Shown: in pieces, positions 22,937 to 33,805 of the stretch
Layout: every line of letters starts with the position of its first letter
How positions within the stretch are numbered: position 1 is the first letter of the stretch
Source of the DNA: Trichocladium uniseriatum
Taxonomy: Eukaryota > Ascomycota > Sordariomycetes > Sordariales > Chaetomiaceae
Assembly: GCA_017139535.1 (NCBI GenBank)
Contig: WOUO01000003.1
Span: 434,001-498,000 of the forward strand
Direction of reading: 5' to 3'
DNA: 64,000 nt
Position numbers and translations under genes: made by a program
Notes under the pieces: model-generated
Database searches by the model: none
Told to the model about the DNA's origin: nothing
The model's input: the letters and a program-made list of their open reading frames with translations, nothing else

Positions 22937-24046
22937 CTAAATGCGCTGGAAGACGGACAAACTCGAGCGGGCTTGCCCTGGCCATGAAAACATGGCGTTG
23001 TCGGCACACGACGAGCCCAATGCCGCATTGTTAACCCAAGCGGGTTCCCAATAGAACAAGCCCACTCCGCGACTCACTGACGACACCACCTCGGCCACCT
23101 TTGTCACATACGTCTCCTGTCCGTCGGCCGAGAAGGGGATGTCTTGGACATCAGAGGGGAAGTCGTACTTTGGATTGGGGCATGAGATTGGCCAGTTGGT
23201 CTCGACGACGGCGATCTCTTTGCCCCAGGTGTTGGCCATGTTATTCAGGCTCAACCTCAGTGCGTCAAGAGTTGCCGAGGACGAGTAAAAGGGGTAAAAC
23301 GTGACGCCCATTATGTCAAAGTCAGAGAGCTCCAATGCTCCCTGCTTCAAGACATTGGTGTACCAATTGTTTTGGGTCTCCCAGTTCCTGCATTTTGCTT
23401 AGCTCATCATGTCTAGTCTCAAGCGAGCGTTGTTCGGTACTCACCACCCATTGTCAATATGGATCATTATCTTGAGAGTCGGGTTGAGCTTCGAGTCCTT
23501 GAGACCCCACGCAGCTGAGTGCAGCAGCCGAGCAATGTTGGCCCAGTTATCAATTTCCCCCGTGGGGAACAACAAGCCCTGCCTGATCTCGTTTCCGATG
23601 GATACGATCGACGGCCGGACGCCCGCATCGTGGAACCGGTTTGCCGCATCCAGGGTGTAGTTGTACAGCTTCCAGGAGAGGTTGTCAATGTCAGTCGGCC
23701 ACCCTGCCGGCGTGGCCTGGTGGTCCCCGTCTGCCCAAGTGTCGCTATAGTGGAAGTTGATGTATACGCCCAGTCCGACAGCCGCTGCTCTCTTCGCAAG
23801 CGCGATGTTGTAGTCGAGGTTGTAGTTGCCATCTTCGGGGTTGACCCAAACGCGTTGTCGGACCGTGTTCACGCCGTTCTCGACTAGGATATCCTCCAGC
23901 GGAAGCTCTTTGCCATCCACGTTTTTGTACGAAACACCAGCGTTTTCTTCGACCGTCACAGAGGACCAATCCACGCCCTTGTAGGTGAGCGCCGCATTGG
24001 CAGCTGAAAAGCCGAGCAAAGCAGCCGAAAAGGATGTCAGAATCAT
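22937..24046 (-). CDS. Secreted GH53 endo-beta-1,4-galactanase
   Basis: The enzyme cleaves beta-1,4-galactan side chains of pectin (arabinogalactan type I) outside the cell. Exons 24046-23445 and 23387-22937 encode 350 residues; the intron at 23444-23388 starts GTGAGT and ends CAG. A signal peptide (MILTSFSAALLGFSAANA) ends near residue 18, so the mature protein begins ALTYKGVDW. GH53 features are TVRQRVWVNPEDGNYNLDYN, the acid/base Glu in SIGNEI (E153) and the nucleophile Glu in VVETNW (E263), with GVGLFYWEPAW near the end. The protein is catalytic domain only, with no binding module or linker. The frame continues upstream to 24295, but the ATG at 24046 gives the proper signal peptide. Confidence 0.95.
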
Positions 24047-24570
24047 CTTGGGACGTTCTTGTGCGAGAGGGGATGGCTTAGACGATCTGCTTGTTGGATG
24101 GGCTATCAACCAGGGGGAAGTGTCCGTGTTCAACCACTTTTGCTTGTCAAAGCCGGGAAACCAATTGGTGCCTTTAAAGGGCGGTTTTCTACCATCCTCC
24201 CATTTCTGATGATAGAGGGCAAAGAGGTTACCCCGAGCGGGGCGTTCCTCTGGCTCGGCACCCGGAGTACATCCAACGGCCACAAGCGACGACATCTTTG
24301 AGAGATTTTTTCGAGCTCCAGTTACGACCTGCAGCGATCAGAGACAGTGGAGTGGTGCATTTACCACTGCTTCAAATCTGCCACCAATAACGAACTATTC
24401 GGTCGCTCTCATCCCGAACCGAACGCAACGTCGAACTTGTTCTATTCTTTGGATGTAACATCACTCCTTGGATTCAACAACTCGACGATCGCCAAGGATG
24501 ACAAAGCATCATACCTCATCCGACGTCAAGCAGATCCCCAGAGCTGACGAGACACGTACACACCCACATC
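24047..24570. promoter_or_regulatory. Promoter region of the GH53 gene
   Basis: The interval upstream of the galactanase has a TATA-like TTTAAAG near 24169-24180 read on the minus strand. One GCGGGG at 24237-24242 fits the SYGGRG consensus of the carbon catabolite repressor CreA/CRE-1. A single short match is weak evidence. Confidence 0.35.
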
Positions 24571-25790
24571 TCAGCTTTCCTCATCCGCCACCCTCCACAC
24601 CAGCCTCTCACCTGACGGGGCCTGGTCCCTAAGCAGGTTGAGAGCATTCTGGGCTCGCTCAAGCAGCGTACTGCCCTCAACAACCCACAGCTTATTTGGT
24701 TGGATTGCTCCCTGTTCCAGAAGGGCAGGCACAATCTCTGGCTGAAGATGGTCACGGAAAAACTCGTTCTGTCAATCACGCCCGTTAGCTGGTTGGTTGC
24801 AATGCAAGGAATCTGAGTGGCGCTGCTTACCTTTGCATAGAAGAATGTCCTTGTTCCTTTCAACTCGACGCCGTCGTTCCACTCCCCGGGCAAAACCTCA
24901 GACACGTCCATCGCATACTCAGGTTCCTGGTCTTTGCCCGGATGGACATTGATCACAGGCAGCATGACGGCGACTTTGCTCCCGCGCTCCGCAATCTTGC
25001 TCAGCGGCCGCAGTGTCCCCTCCTTAGACCCAATGCAGTCCAGAATGAACGGCACCCGTGGGCCGGCCGCCGCATGTGTTCCATCCAGACCATCAACATA
25101 CCGCAGTATCTCCTCCACCGCGTCCGCCCGCCGGTAGTCAAAACACACCTTCGCCCCCAGCGCCTTCAGACCCTCGTGGTGCTTCCCGCTCGCAACAGCC
25201 AGCACATGCCGGTACCCCCAATGACGCAGTACCTGCACCGCGTACAACCCCACGCTGCTGGCGGCTCCCCACACAAGGATGGGCACGTCCGCCTCCGCCG
25301 GCCTCCAGTCCTTTGGAACCGGCCACGGCAGCGCCAGCCCCAGGTCCTCCGTGAAGGTGTGGATGGCCGTGACAAGGTTGCTCGGCACGCTGGTGGCCTG
25401 TGCCAGCGTCAGGTTGGGCGGCAGCTTGCTGATCTTGTACGTCGGGATCGTCGCGTACGTCTGGTAGGTCGATTCTTGGGGGGCACCGTCCTGCACGAAG
25501 CCAAAGACGGTGTCGCCCACGCTGAGGTGGGATTGTGACGATCCCAGGGCGACGACCGTGCCGCCGAAGCTGGAGCCCATTACGAAGGGCAGCTTTCCCT
25601 CGAGCAGGAGGCCGCCGTCAGCACGGTGGAGGTCGAGGGGCGTGGAGGCGGCCCAGGTGATGTGGACGATGGCCTCTGTTGGCTTGGGGGGAATGGTTGG
25701 GCGGTTGATGATTTGGAGGGGTTGCCGGGGGCCGACGATGGCGACGGCTGGGTGGGTAGCTGGGACAGACGGGGGGAGAGTGGAGGCCAT
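24571..25790 (-). CDS. MDR-superfamily zinc-free reductase (ToxD/enoyl-reductase type)
   Basis: Exons 25790-24831 and 24768-24571 encode 385 residues. The intron at 24830-24769 begins GTAAGC, contains AGCTAACG and ends GACAG. The protein has the GroES-like N-terminal fold (AIVHITWAASTPLDLHRADG, FVMGSSFGGTVVALG, VGDTVFGFV) and a Rossmann domain with VWGAASSVGLYAVQVLRHWG for NADPH binding. It lacks the Cys/His zinc ligands of classic alcohol dehydrogenases. Homologues include trans-acting enoyl reductases and ToxD-like proteins, but no polyketide synthase or other biosynthetic gene is nearby, so a biosynthetic role is not supported here. The substrate is unknown. Confidence 0.88.
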
Positions 25791-27051
25791 GGTTGTGGTG
25801 TGGTGGTGATGATGGATAGGTGTTTGGAATCAGGGGCTCAGGGGTAGAATGGGTATGGGTTGTTTGGATTGAGCTTGCACTAACACCAAGACAGAGATAG
25901 GTGACAATTATGGAAGATCGAGGTTGGAATTTGGAACTTGGAGCAGAGGGTATTTATCTTCTTTTCTCACTTATATCCGGATTACCCGCTCGACCTACTG
26001 TTGTTGCAACATATTGCAACATTCACCGTGGATCTTTTGGTCGGTGTTAAAGCCGAGTTTGTAAGCTGGTGTGCGTGGTATCATTATTATTAAGCTGGCC
26101 TGGTGTGGAGGTCGAGCAGTCAGTCCAACTGCCATTCTGCTTGTGGCTAGGACTGATCCTTCGCAGGATCCGGCAAGGTTTAAGAGGCAACAAAAAGAAG
26201 TTTTGTCAGCAGTCGAATCAAGGAAAGGACGTCAAGCTTCCAACTTTGCTCAGCGAGCTCGTATTCCTTTTGAAGAGCGACTTCCAAGAATCCGTGCCTG
26301 GCAAGTGCTCAGGGGCCACTCTGAACCTTCGAGCTCAAGCTTTCCTGCTGCAGGCCCCGACTTGGCGGGCCCACCGATCCCGCGGCGACGAGAACCCACA
26401 GTGTTAAGAACAACCCCAACTGTGTTTAGATACTTTGGTGACCGCTCAACCCCGACCGCAACAACCCCTCCCCAGAGAGCGAATCCAAACCAAGGCAACA
26501 TGTTACGGAGAAAGAACGTTATCGGAAGACTTGTAACCTAGTTATATCCCATAATACTTTGCAGATGAATGCCATGAGGGCATGAATCGCCGTAAAAATA
26601 GGTTCAACTTGAGTTCAACCATGACGTTTTGCACCGTGGCTGTGTGTAACGGCGGAAGATTACCCGCAGCGGGCGCCTTGGCCCGAGGAGACAGCAACGC
26701 GACCTGTTCTTGAGTTTTCTTCTTTCTCCTGACCTCACTCATTCAACTTCAGGTCGCAATATCGACGCCGAATCAGCTTGTTCTCATCGCCATTGCTACT
26801 AAACACCAAATCTAAACATTCCGTAGTAGCGTTTTTGCAGGAGCGCGAACGGCCTACCTTGCACTTGACCACCTACACAATAAGAAGCCGATACACACCC
26901 CTCCCAACCAAACTGCCAGCTTGACGACACGAGAAGCCGCCCGAGCAATGCCACAGCAGTCTTGTTAGGGAACAACTCGAAGCAACACAATCGCTACATC
27001 AATCACCCTCCGCATTATCGCAAGCGCATCCTCCCGCCCACCTAACCCACC
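25791..27051. promoter_or_regulatory. Divergent promoter region, reductase and glutaredoxin genes
   Basis: A 1.26-kb interval between two divergent starts. A TATA-like stretch (GATAAATA on the minus strand, about 25948-25956) lies about 160 bp upstream of the reductase. The + strand frame at 26071-26541 looks random. No other gene was seen. Confidence 0.45.
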
Positions 27052-27935
27052 ATGCCGTCCCCACGACGTTTCCGCGTGCTAGTCTACCTCGTCCTCGCCG
27101 GCGTCGTAACCCTCCTCTTCTTTACCTCGCAAGCGCGCCACGCCCGCGATCCCGACTCGCGCTCCATCCACGATTTCTACCACCGCACATCTAACGCCCT
27201 CGACAAGAATCACGGCGCAGCGCAAAAGGTCACGGCCGGCCACGACATCGACGCCGACGGGGACATTGACGACGAAGACGCGATCCTCGCGCGAGAGATG
27301 GCCGAGCGCCTGCGGCAGGCCGAGAAAAAGGCCAAGGACAGCGCCCGGGCCAAGGGCCCCAACAAGCCCGAGGCGCCGCAGGACGTCATCGGGGTCGGGA
27401 GCTCCGCGAGCGGGCAGAAAAAGGGCGCTGTTGGGGGTGCGGCCGAGGGGAAGAAACCTGAGGTGCAGGAAAGCGAGGCAACTGAGGTGACTGAGGAGGA
27501 GCACGAGGTCGAGGTGGAGCTAGCCAACATTTTCAAGAAATCTCCAGGTACTTACTTACTCCCTTCCCCCGCCCAAAATCACCTGTTACTAACCCACCTC
27601 CCCCCTTCACAGTCATCATCTTCTCCAAATCCTACTGCCCCTACTCCAAACGCGCCAAAGGAATCCTCCTCGAAAAGTACATCATCAAGCCCGCACCACA
27701 CGTCGTCGAACTCGACCAGCACCCGCTCGGCCCCAAGATCCAAGCCAGGCTGGGCGCGCTGACCGGCCGAACGACGGTGCCCAACGTCCTGGTCTACGAG
27801 AAGAGCATCGGCGGCGGCGACGAGGTCGCCGCAATGGACACGGAAAAGAAGCTGGCCGGCAAGATCCAATCCCTGGGCAAGAAGCGTGTCGAGGTGTCGG
27901 AACGCTTCGTCGAGAGCGTGCCAAAGGCCGGGTAG
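27052..27935 (+). CDS. Membrane-anchored glutaredoxin (Grx6/Grx7-like)
   Basis: Exons 27052-27547 and 27613-27935 encode 272 residues. The intron at 27548-27612 starts GTACTT, has TACTAAC and ends CACAG. An N-terminal hydrophobic anchor (residues 9-25, VLVYLVLAGVVTLLFF) follows a short basic tail, predicting a type II membrane protein in the ER/Golgi like yeast Grx6 and Grx7. Residues 45-160 form a charged, Ala/Lys/Glu-rich linker. The thioredoxin-fold domain begins VIIFSKSYCPYSKRAKGIL with active site CPYS, and has the cis-Pro motif TTVPNVLVY. The enzyme probably controls glutathione-dependent disulfides in the secretory pathway. Compared with yeast Grx7 the linker is long. Confidence 0.9.
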
Positions 27936-29666
27936 TTCGGTCTAACGGATACTCAAGCTATCCCCTGTCAATACGGCGGATACATACGCACGCGGGCAGA
28001 GCGCGGCCTATGGCCCAGCCTGCCTAAACCGAACCCCGGTGTCTTGACACGGATGTTGAGGGAGCTCCGATATGCTCGTCGGTTCCCCTCCTACGCTGTT
28101 TCCCAGCCAGTAAGCGCAGCGGCTCTCCGTTCGGCACAATCACAGCATTTCCGGACGGTAGTTCACTCGTAGTTGGCCTGGTTAATCCGTGGACCTATCG
28201 GCCGCACTACCCAGGCAACGCTTGATGTCACGTCCCGAAACGGTATCGCGGGATGTGGAGTTCTCAAACGTCGTCCAGCGCGCACCCGCAGTCCGGACAC
28301 GAAGCGCAAAAGGAGAGGGGAAGGGGAGGGGGGCCCGTGGGGGACGGGCCGTGTAAGTAAATTAAGTGTCTCGGGAGACTGGTTTTGCTATTATAGCCTC
28401 TCCCAGTTCAAGTATTCTAAGCCCCGGCCGGGCGAGGTTAGATATCGCACCTTGTCCAAGGCCTGGAAACTGCCGGGTTCCAATGGAGCGGCCTGCAGCT
28501 TGAAGGTTCGCTGGTGCGGAGCTCAGGGGAGCGGCAAAGTTACATGGAGAATATCGTGCAGTCTCGCAAAGCAATGATTCAAAACTTGGGATATAACCAC
28601 CATTGTTAGCTCTCTCAGCCCGTGTCTCCATGTGCCCTGGCTCTCATGCAGGAGTTTTATTCGTCTCTGCATACGCGCCAATTTCCACACATCTTCTCTT
28701 CCATGCTTCAACGCGTCCTCAGCTTTACGGCCCAGTGCCAGCTGCCCATTCCGGGTCTTCGTTCAGTCCGTCGCCAGCTTCTTCCGTTCTTTCCATCCTT
28801 TTGCTTACCGAAGTACCCCTGACCCATCGCACACCTCGGTCATTTATGTCACCTCGCAACTTCAAATGTCGAGAATCCTCTCCACGTAACTCTCGCCAAA
28901 GCAATAGATATTTACGACAGGTACTCCACCGACGATAGGATAACCATTGGCAGGTTGGTTTACTGTCAACCCATTTGTCCTATCACTCTCATGATTTGCA
29001 GTATCTTTGAGAAAGATGTTGGGCCGTGTGGACTTACTGGTCACTAGGTCATTTGACTCGAGTGAAACTCACGCTGAAGTTCAGTCCTTCTTCTATTAAG
29101 AGGAGTGGTGGGGATAGGTTGGTAATAATGGCTATTCTGACGATTCGCGAAGACGGGTATATACATCTAGATGGGCAGTGACAACAGTGGTGGTCGATGT
29201 CGGATCGACTGTTTTGCCTTGATGGCCTGTGAGAGCGGCAGCATATAGCGCATTTCGAAAGGCTGGTCATAAATGAGCATTGTCTTGATTATTACACACA
29301 TGCTTGGATGTCCGGAGAGCTGGGGTAACTTGAATGTACTTTGTTTAATGCGCCCACGGGCGCTGCAACAAAGACATGCATATATAGCAACCTCGGACAG
29401 GAACGATGCCATTGTTTTCAGGAGGCGGAAACAGTAGCACCTGAACAAAGGCGTACTAGCAATAACATATAAGGCCAGTGCCTATTATCCACCGCCGACT
29501 GCCCCATACAAACCTATCCGCCAGATCCTATCTCCACGACCCCTTTCGACATCACAGAAATCACAACAACTTCCGAGTCCAACCGATCACGGGGAAGCCC
29601 CTCGGAGGAAATACAACGAACACTACCCAACAACATCAAGACAAGAGCAACTGATATCGAGACGAC
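27936..29666. other. 1.7-kb region without a recognisable gene
   Basis: No open frame here has protein-like features or a consistent splice structure. The sequence contains mixed GC- and AT-rich segments; 28860-29270 is AT-richer and has a minus-strand frame (28862-29044) that looks only marginally coding. It includes the promoter of the next gene. Confidence 0.5.
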
Positions 29667-31664
29667 ATGTGCCGCGAGGATACGATATTGTACCAGAGGT
29701 GTGGCCACAGGCGGACAATGCTTCTGCAGCACTGCCCCACGTACAAGCAACACAGTGGGACGCTCTTTCGCAACCGTCCACACTGCGGACGCGTCATAAC
29801 TGACTCAGTTGAAGATCGTATGCCGGTTTGCTCTCAAAGGTGTGCTGGATTGCTGGAAAACGAGAGGAGACAGGAAGAAAAGAACTCAAGGAACAGAAAG
29901 AAGACGGAAGAACAGGACTTGAAGGCCAGGAAAAAGATGGAGAAAGAGGAGAAGGCCAAGAAAAAGAAGGAGGAAAAAGAGTTGAAGGAAAGGAGGAAAA
30001 GGGAGGAAAAGGACTTGAAGCGACGGGAAAAAGAGAGGCTTGAGCGAGCAGAAGCGAGCCGCCGGGAGTACGAGAGAAATAAAATGAGAGAAAACGAGGC
30101 CTTACAACGACAGGCAGAAGAGAAGAGGAGGAGAGAGCAGCAACAGAATAATGGTAAGTCTGAACACACCATCCCGCGGGGAAGCATCAAACCGCTCTGG
30201 GAGACAGCTCAAGGCGGGACGGATGTTCGCACAAGGGCGCTCAAACAGCCAGAAGTTCAACAACCACAGCAAACAAGAGCGGAAACCCTGCAACCTCCTC
30301 CTTGCCTTGCCAATCAGGCAATCCATCCCGCGTACCGTCATCAGGGTCGCCAACCACCTATAGCAACTCAAGGAAGGACAGATGTTCACACAAGGGTGCT
30401 CAAACAGCCAGAGGTTCAACAACCACAGCGAGCAAGAGCGGAAACCCTGCGACCTCCTCCTCGCCTTGCTGATCGGGCAATCCATCCCGCGTACCGTCAC
30501 CAGGGACCCCAACCGCCCATCGCAACTCAAGGCAGGACAGATGTTCGCACAAAAGTGCCCAAACAACTAGAGCTTCAACAGCCACATCGAACAAGGGCGG
30601 AAACCCTGCGAACTCCTCCCCGTCTTGCCGATCGAGCAATACATCCCGAGTACCGTGACCGGGGTCCCCCAGATCCCCGAACACCCAGAGTCCAAGCTAA
30701 CCTTCATCCACAAGGTGGTAACACACAGGGAACACAAACACAGCCGAGAATGCCCCTAATGACGAGTTCGAATGGTTTTGACAGCCCAGTTTCTCGTAGT
30801 AACGGACGGCGCATCCCCCACCCCGACGATGGAAGCCTAGTCGACCCTCGGGCACGTTTCCAGGCGGCCCAACAGCAAGACCAGGTAAAACACCAGGCTC
30901 AAATGCCTCGGACACAGACAGTTCCCGCCAAGAGACCAGTAGTGGTAAGTCCCCCGGCAGGTTTTGTTCAGCCCTCTCGAGCGGTAATCGACAGTGTTCG
31001 GTCGGGGGTACCTGCTCACCGGCCCAAGCCCCAGCAACCCCGACAACAGGACCGTTCTGTCGCCAGTCAGCAGAGTAGTCATAACTCACAAGCGAGAACG
31101 CAGACATCTCAGCGGCCGAGGTACCAGTATGAGCCAGTGCCTCCCGTACCCCCGAAGGACGACCCTCGAATTTCGTCCAAAAATGCATGGCGACCGCAGC
31201 ATCCGGAACTGGTTCCAGCTCCCCTTTTAGTTCGGTCCAGGACAGCCGAGACGACGACACAGCCATCGGTACCAAAGGGATACAGGTCTGACCCATTGTT
31301 TGGTAGTACTATTCGGAGGAAGCCGGTCGGTTCCAGTATTTCGCAGGGGACAAAGGTACCAGAGCGACCATCAGCGCCGCAACCACATATCCCTGAGTAC
31401 AGACCAAACCCGATGTTTGCTAACCGTCGAGTAAAGGAACCGGCCGAGGAGAGGAAAGTAGTTGGGAGGCAGCCATCGCGGGCCAATAACCCCCCGGCTC
31501 AGGCTCCCGCTGTACCCGCATCAAAGACGAGACCGGTAGCTCGACCCGGCCTGCCTAAGATAAAGACCGGCGGCTGGCTGAAGAAGCTGGTGGCTGGTCC
31601 TGCGTCGGACGGTTCAACGGAGTGGGTTTGCAAGGACGCCGCGTATATCGAGAGGGGTAAGTGA
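29667..31664 (+). CDS. Cys-rich N-terminus, repeat-bearing protein of unknown function
   Basis: I do not recognise a named family. The single frame encodes 665 residues. The N-terminus has spaced Cys/His (MCREDTILYQRCGHRR, LLQHCPTYKQH, HCGRVI, CSQRCAG), possibly a small zinc-binding module seen in lineage-specific fungal proteins. Residues 65-160 are a highly charged Lys/Glu/Arg helix or coiled coil. Residues 183-341 are three tandem 53-residue repeats (30213-30689). The rest is Pro/Gln/Arg-rich and disordered, and the C-terminus has GGWLKKLVAG and STEWVCKDAAYIERG. A GTAAGT at the very end (31656) could be a splice donor, so the true C-terminus may extend beyond the stop given. Confidence 0.75.
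   Translation: MCREDTILYQRCGHRRTMLLQHCPTYKQHSGTLFRNRPHCGRVITDSVEDRMPVCSQRCAGLLENERRQEEKNSRNRKKTEEQDLKARKKMEKEEKAKKKKEEKELKERRKREEKDLKRREKERLERAEASRREYERNKMRENEALQRQAEEKRRREQQQNNGKSEHTIPRGSIKPLWETAQGGTDVRTRALKQPEVQQPQQTRAETLQPPPCLANQAIHPAYRHQGRQPPIATQGRTDVHTRVLKQPEVQQPQRARAETLRPPPRLADRAIHPAYRHQGPQPPIATQGRTDVRTKVPKQLELQQPHRTRAETLRTPPRLADRAIHPEYRDRGPPDPRTPRVQANLHPQGGNTQGTQTQPRMPLMTSSNGFDSPVSRSNGRRIPHPDDGSLVDPRARFQAAQQQDQVKHQAQMPRTQTVPAKRPVVVSPPAGFVQPSRAVIDSVRSGVPAHRPKPQQPRQQDRSVASQQSSHNSQARTQTSQRPRYQYEPVPPVPPKDDPRISSKNAWRPQHPELVPAPLLVRSRTAETTTQPSVPKGYRSDPLFGSTIRRKPVGSSISQGTKVPERPSAPQPHIPEYRPNPMFANRRVKEPAEERKVVGRQPSRANNPPAQAPAVPASKTRPVARPGLPKIKTGGWLKKLVAGPASDGSTEWVCKDAAYIERGK
30213..30689 (+). 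repeat. Three tandem 159-bp coding repeats
   Basis: Units 30213-30371, 30372-30530 and 30531-30689 each encode 53 residues starting G-x-TDV-x-T and containing KQPEVQQPQ, RAETL and AIHPAYRHQG. Unit 2 is very close to unit 1 at DNA level and unit 3 is more diverged (KQLELQQPH, AIHPEYRDRG). The period is a multiple of 3, so copy number changes keep the frame. Confidence 0.9.
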
Positions 31665-32531
31665 GCAGTGTGCAGTAGGTACGTAGTTTCGTCATTGTCA
31701 TTTCCTTTATTGTCTCAACGCCTTGTTAGCGAAGTCATTACAAGCACTATTTCTTGATGGATAGATCCGACAGGCCTTTCATTGTCCCCGAAATATAGTG
31801 GGGAAAATGAAAAGAGAAGAATAAAGAGTGGAATGTGAGGAATAACGAAGAATATCATATCTCAATCAAAGTCGTGAAATGAGCGAGCCGCATCGGGATT
31901 TGTGTCAACACAGCAACAAGAAGTTGCAGTACGAATACAGCCTGGGAAACTGTTGGTTCGGGAATGGGAACCCTCAGAAATTGGACTCGGATGCAAAATG
32001 ACGCTCTGTGTTGAAATGTGAGCATTTCCGATTGTTTGGAAGGAGTCATCCTTGAGAAAGATCTTCTCAAATTTTTGGACATCGCGGGAGGAAGGAGCCT
32101 TTTGAACGTGGGTGAGGTCGTGCCAGGCTGCCGTGGAGTTGGGAAGTTGAGAATAGGTTTTTGCCTGAGACGATGAATGAGAACACTTGAGGAGTGTTCA
32201 AGTAGACCTGTGTAGCTCTTCTTTGGTTTCTATGGTAGTATTCGTAGGCTAGACTCTTTGTCTCCTGTGTATTGTGCAATGTACAGAATACAAACAACAT
32301 CGTCGGTGGGAGTTTTGGCTGGGCATCTTGGTCACCTCGGTGAACACACCCCTGCCCTTGCATTAGTGAGGACCCACATCTTTTTTGCCGGCCGACTCAG
32401 CTGTTCCAATCCACCGAATTTTCCACGCAGCTCCCGACGCCCAGCGCATCGCGGAGCCGACACCGCACCGCGACGCCCGAGTACCTTCACTTTCCCGACC
32501 CAATTGGGCGAAAGCCAACCGACCAGCCACC
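31665..32531. other. Intergenic region, no gene seen
   Basis: An 867-bp interval between two + strand genes. It is AT-rich with many stops in all frames; it should contain the 3' flank of the repeat protein gene and the promoter of bL21m. Confidence 0.55.
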
Positions 32532-33212
32532 ATGAGCAGGGCATTGCTGCGCTCCGTCCTGGAGCTGCGTGCTCCCATCACCCGCGGCCTCCTGCCGGTG
32601 CGACCGACGACAAGGGCAACCGCCTCCGTCGCGACATCCGCCGTGCGCTTCTTCAACCAGACGGCCCAGATCATCGAGCCCGTCCACCCCGACCCTACCG
32701 TGGCCGCCAATGCCCAGACAGCTTCCGCTCCGTCAACGCCCCTGTCATCATCCTCACAACCAACACACACCTCTTCCACACCGCAACCCCTCGAACCCAC
32801 AACGCCCAAACCCCTGAGCGACTCAGTCCGCGCTCTCCTCCCCATGCTCGCCGCCCAACCGGGACACTACATCACAATCCACATCCACGGGCGGCCCTAC
32901 CTGGTAACGGAAGGCGATTCCGTGCGGCTGCCATTCAAGATGCCGGGCGTCATGCCGGGCGACATTCTCCGGCTGAACCGGGCGAGCGTGCTGGGCAGCC
33001 GGGATTTCACGCTGCAGGGCGCGCCCCACGTGGACGAGCGGCTGTTTGAGTGCCGGGCGGTGGTGACGGGCACCGAGGCGGAGCCGCTGCGGATCAAGAT
33101 CAAGAAGAAGCGTCGGTGCCGCCGGATGAAGCAGGTCAAGAGCAAGCATCGGTATACCATTTTGCGGATTAGCGAGCTGCGCATTCGGGCTGAGGCGGCG
33201 GAGGAGAACTGA
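32532..33212 (+). CDS. MRPL49: Mitochondrial large-subunit ribosomal protein bL21m
   Basis: bL21m (yeast Mrpl49) is an rRNA-binding protein of the mitochondrial 54S subunit. The single exon encodes 226 residues from the ATG at 32532, chosen because the N-terminus then reads as an Arg-rich import presequence (MSRALLRSVLELRAPITRGL). A Ser/Thr/Pro-rich linker spans residues 65-100. The L21 domain follows: HIHGRPYLVTEGDSVRLPF, GVMPGDILRLNRASVLGSRD, AVVTGTEAEPLRIKIKKKRR, and the C-terminal KQVKSKHRYTILRISELRI. The frame extends upstream to 32385 without a better start. Degenerate tandem repeats begin about 30 bp after the stop. Confidence 0.93.
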   Translation: MSRALLRSVLELRAPITRGLLPVRPTTRATASVATSAVRFFNQTAQIIEPVHPDPTVAANAQTASAPSTPLSSSSQPTHTSSTPQPLEPTTPKPLSDSVRALLPMLAAQPGHYITIHIHGRPYLVTEGDSVRLPFKMPGVMPGDILRLNRASVLGSRDFTLQGAPHVDERLFECRAVVTGTEAEPLRIKIKKKRRCRRMKQVKSKHRYTILRISELRIRAEAAEEN

Positions 33213-33805
33213 GTAAGATAAGATGTACTATTAGAGAATGAGACAAGCATAATGGCACAAGCACATTGGGACAAGCACATGAGAGTAACCACATTGAACG
33301 AGATCGAAACAATCACATTGGGACACCCATATTGGAGCAACCACATTGGAACAAGCACATTGGAACAAGTAACTGGAGCAATCCATATCGGAGAGAGGTT
33401 GGAACTGGCACAATGGGCAATCACTCATTGATGGGACAAGCAAAGTGAGACAAGCATTCTCTTGATTGATAGACTATGCTTCAACACCCCATGCCTCCAT
33501 GCCTTCATGCATCCATGCTCCAAGTCTCTTCTATCCTTCTCGGCCAACAAAAGAAAACAGAAACAAAGCCCAAACTCCGTCAAGTCTAAGTATGCAACCC
33601 AACTCCTTGTGGGTATCTTCCATGCTCGAATCCAAACTCCCGTGCAATGACAAAAACACCCGACCTTTTCAAACAGAATCCAGACTTCCAACCCAAAAAC
33701 CAAAACCAAAAACCCAGAGTCCCTCCCGAACTCTCCATCTATCCCTCTCTGCAACCCCCTCCTCTCTCTCTCCTTTTCTTTTCTTTTTTTTTTTTTTTTT
33801 TATTT
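33213..33805. other. Convergent intergenic region with simple repeats
   Basis: This 593-bp interval lies between the stops of bL21m and MPS1. It holds a degenerate minisatellite (33240-33395), a short run of CATGCCTCCATGCC-like motifs (33490-33525) and a long T tract near 33780-33802. Confidence 0.6.
33240..33395 (+). repeat. Degenerate 14-15 bp minisatellite
   Basis: About nine imperfect units resemble AACAAGCACATTGG, with variants such as ACAAGCACATTGGGA, AACAATCACATTGG and AGCAACCACATTGG. The array starts just after the bL21m stop and probably lies in its 3' untranslated region. Confidence 0.75.

Noticed and set aside
24047..24295. Upstream ATG of the GH53 gene at 24295
   Set aside because: The added 83 residues precede a clean signal peptide and look like promoter sequence.
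26071..26541. 156-residue frame between the reductase and glutaredoxin genes
   Set aside because: No conserved motifs, no hydrophobic or domain pattern; lies in a divergent promoter region.
28862..29044. Short minus-strand frame with PIVGGVPVVNIYCFGESYVE
   Set aside because: Looks slightly protein-like but is only 60 residues and I could not join convincing exons.
33780..33802. Long T tract considered as a terminator
   Set aside because: Polymerase II genes do not use T-tract terminators and no polymerase III gene is adjacent; treated as simple sequence.
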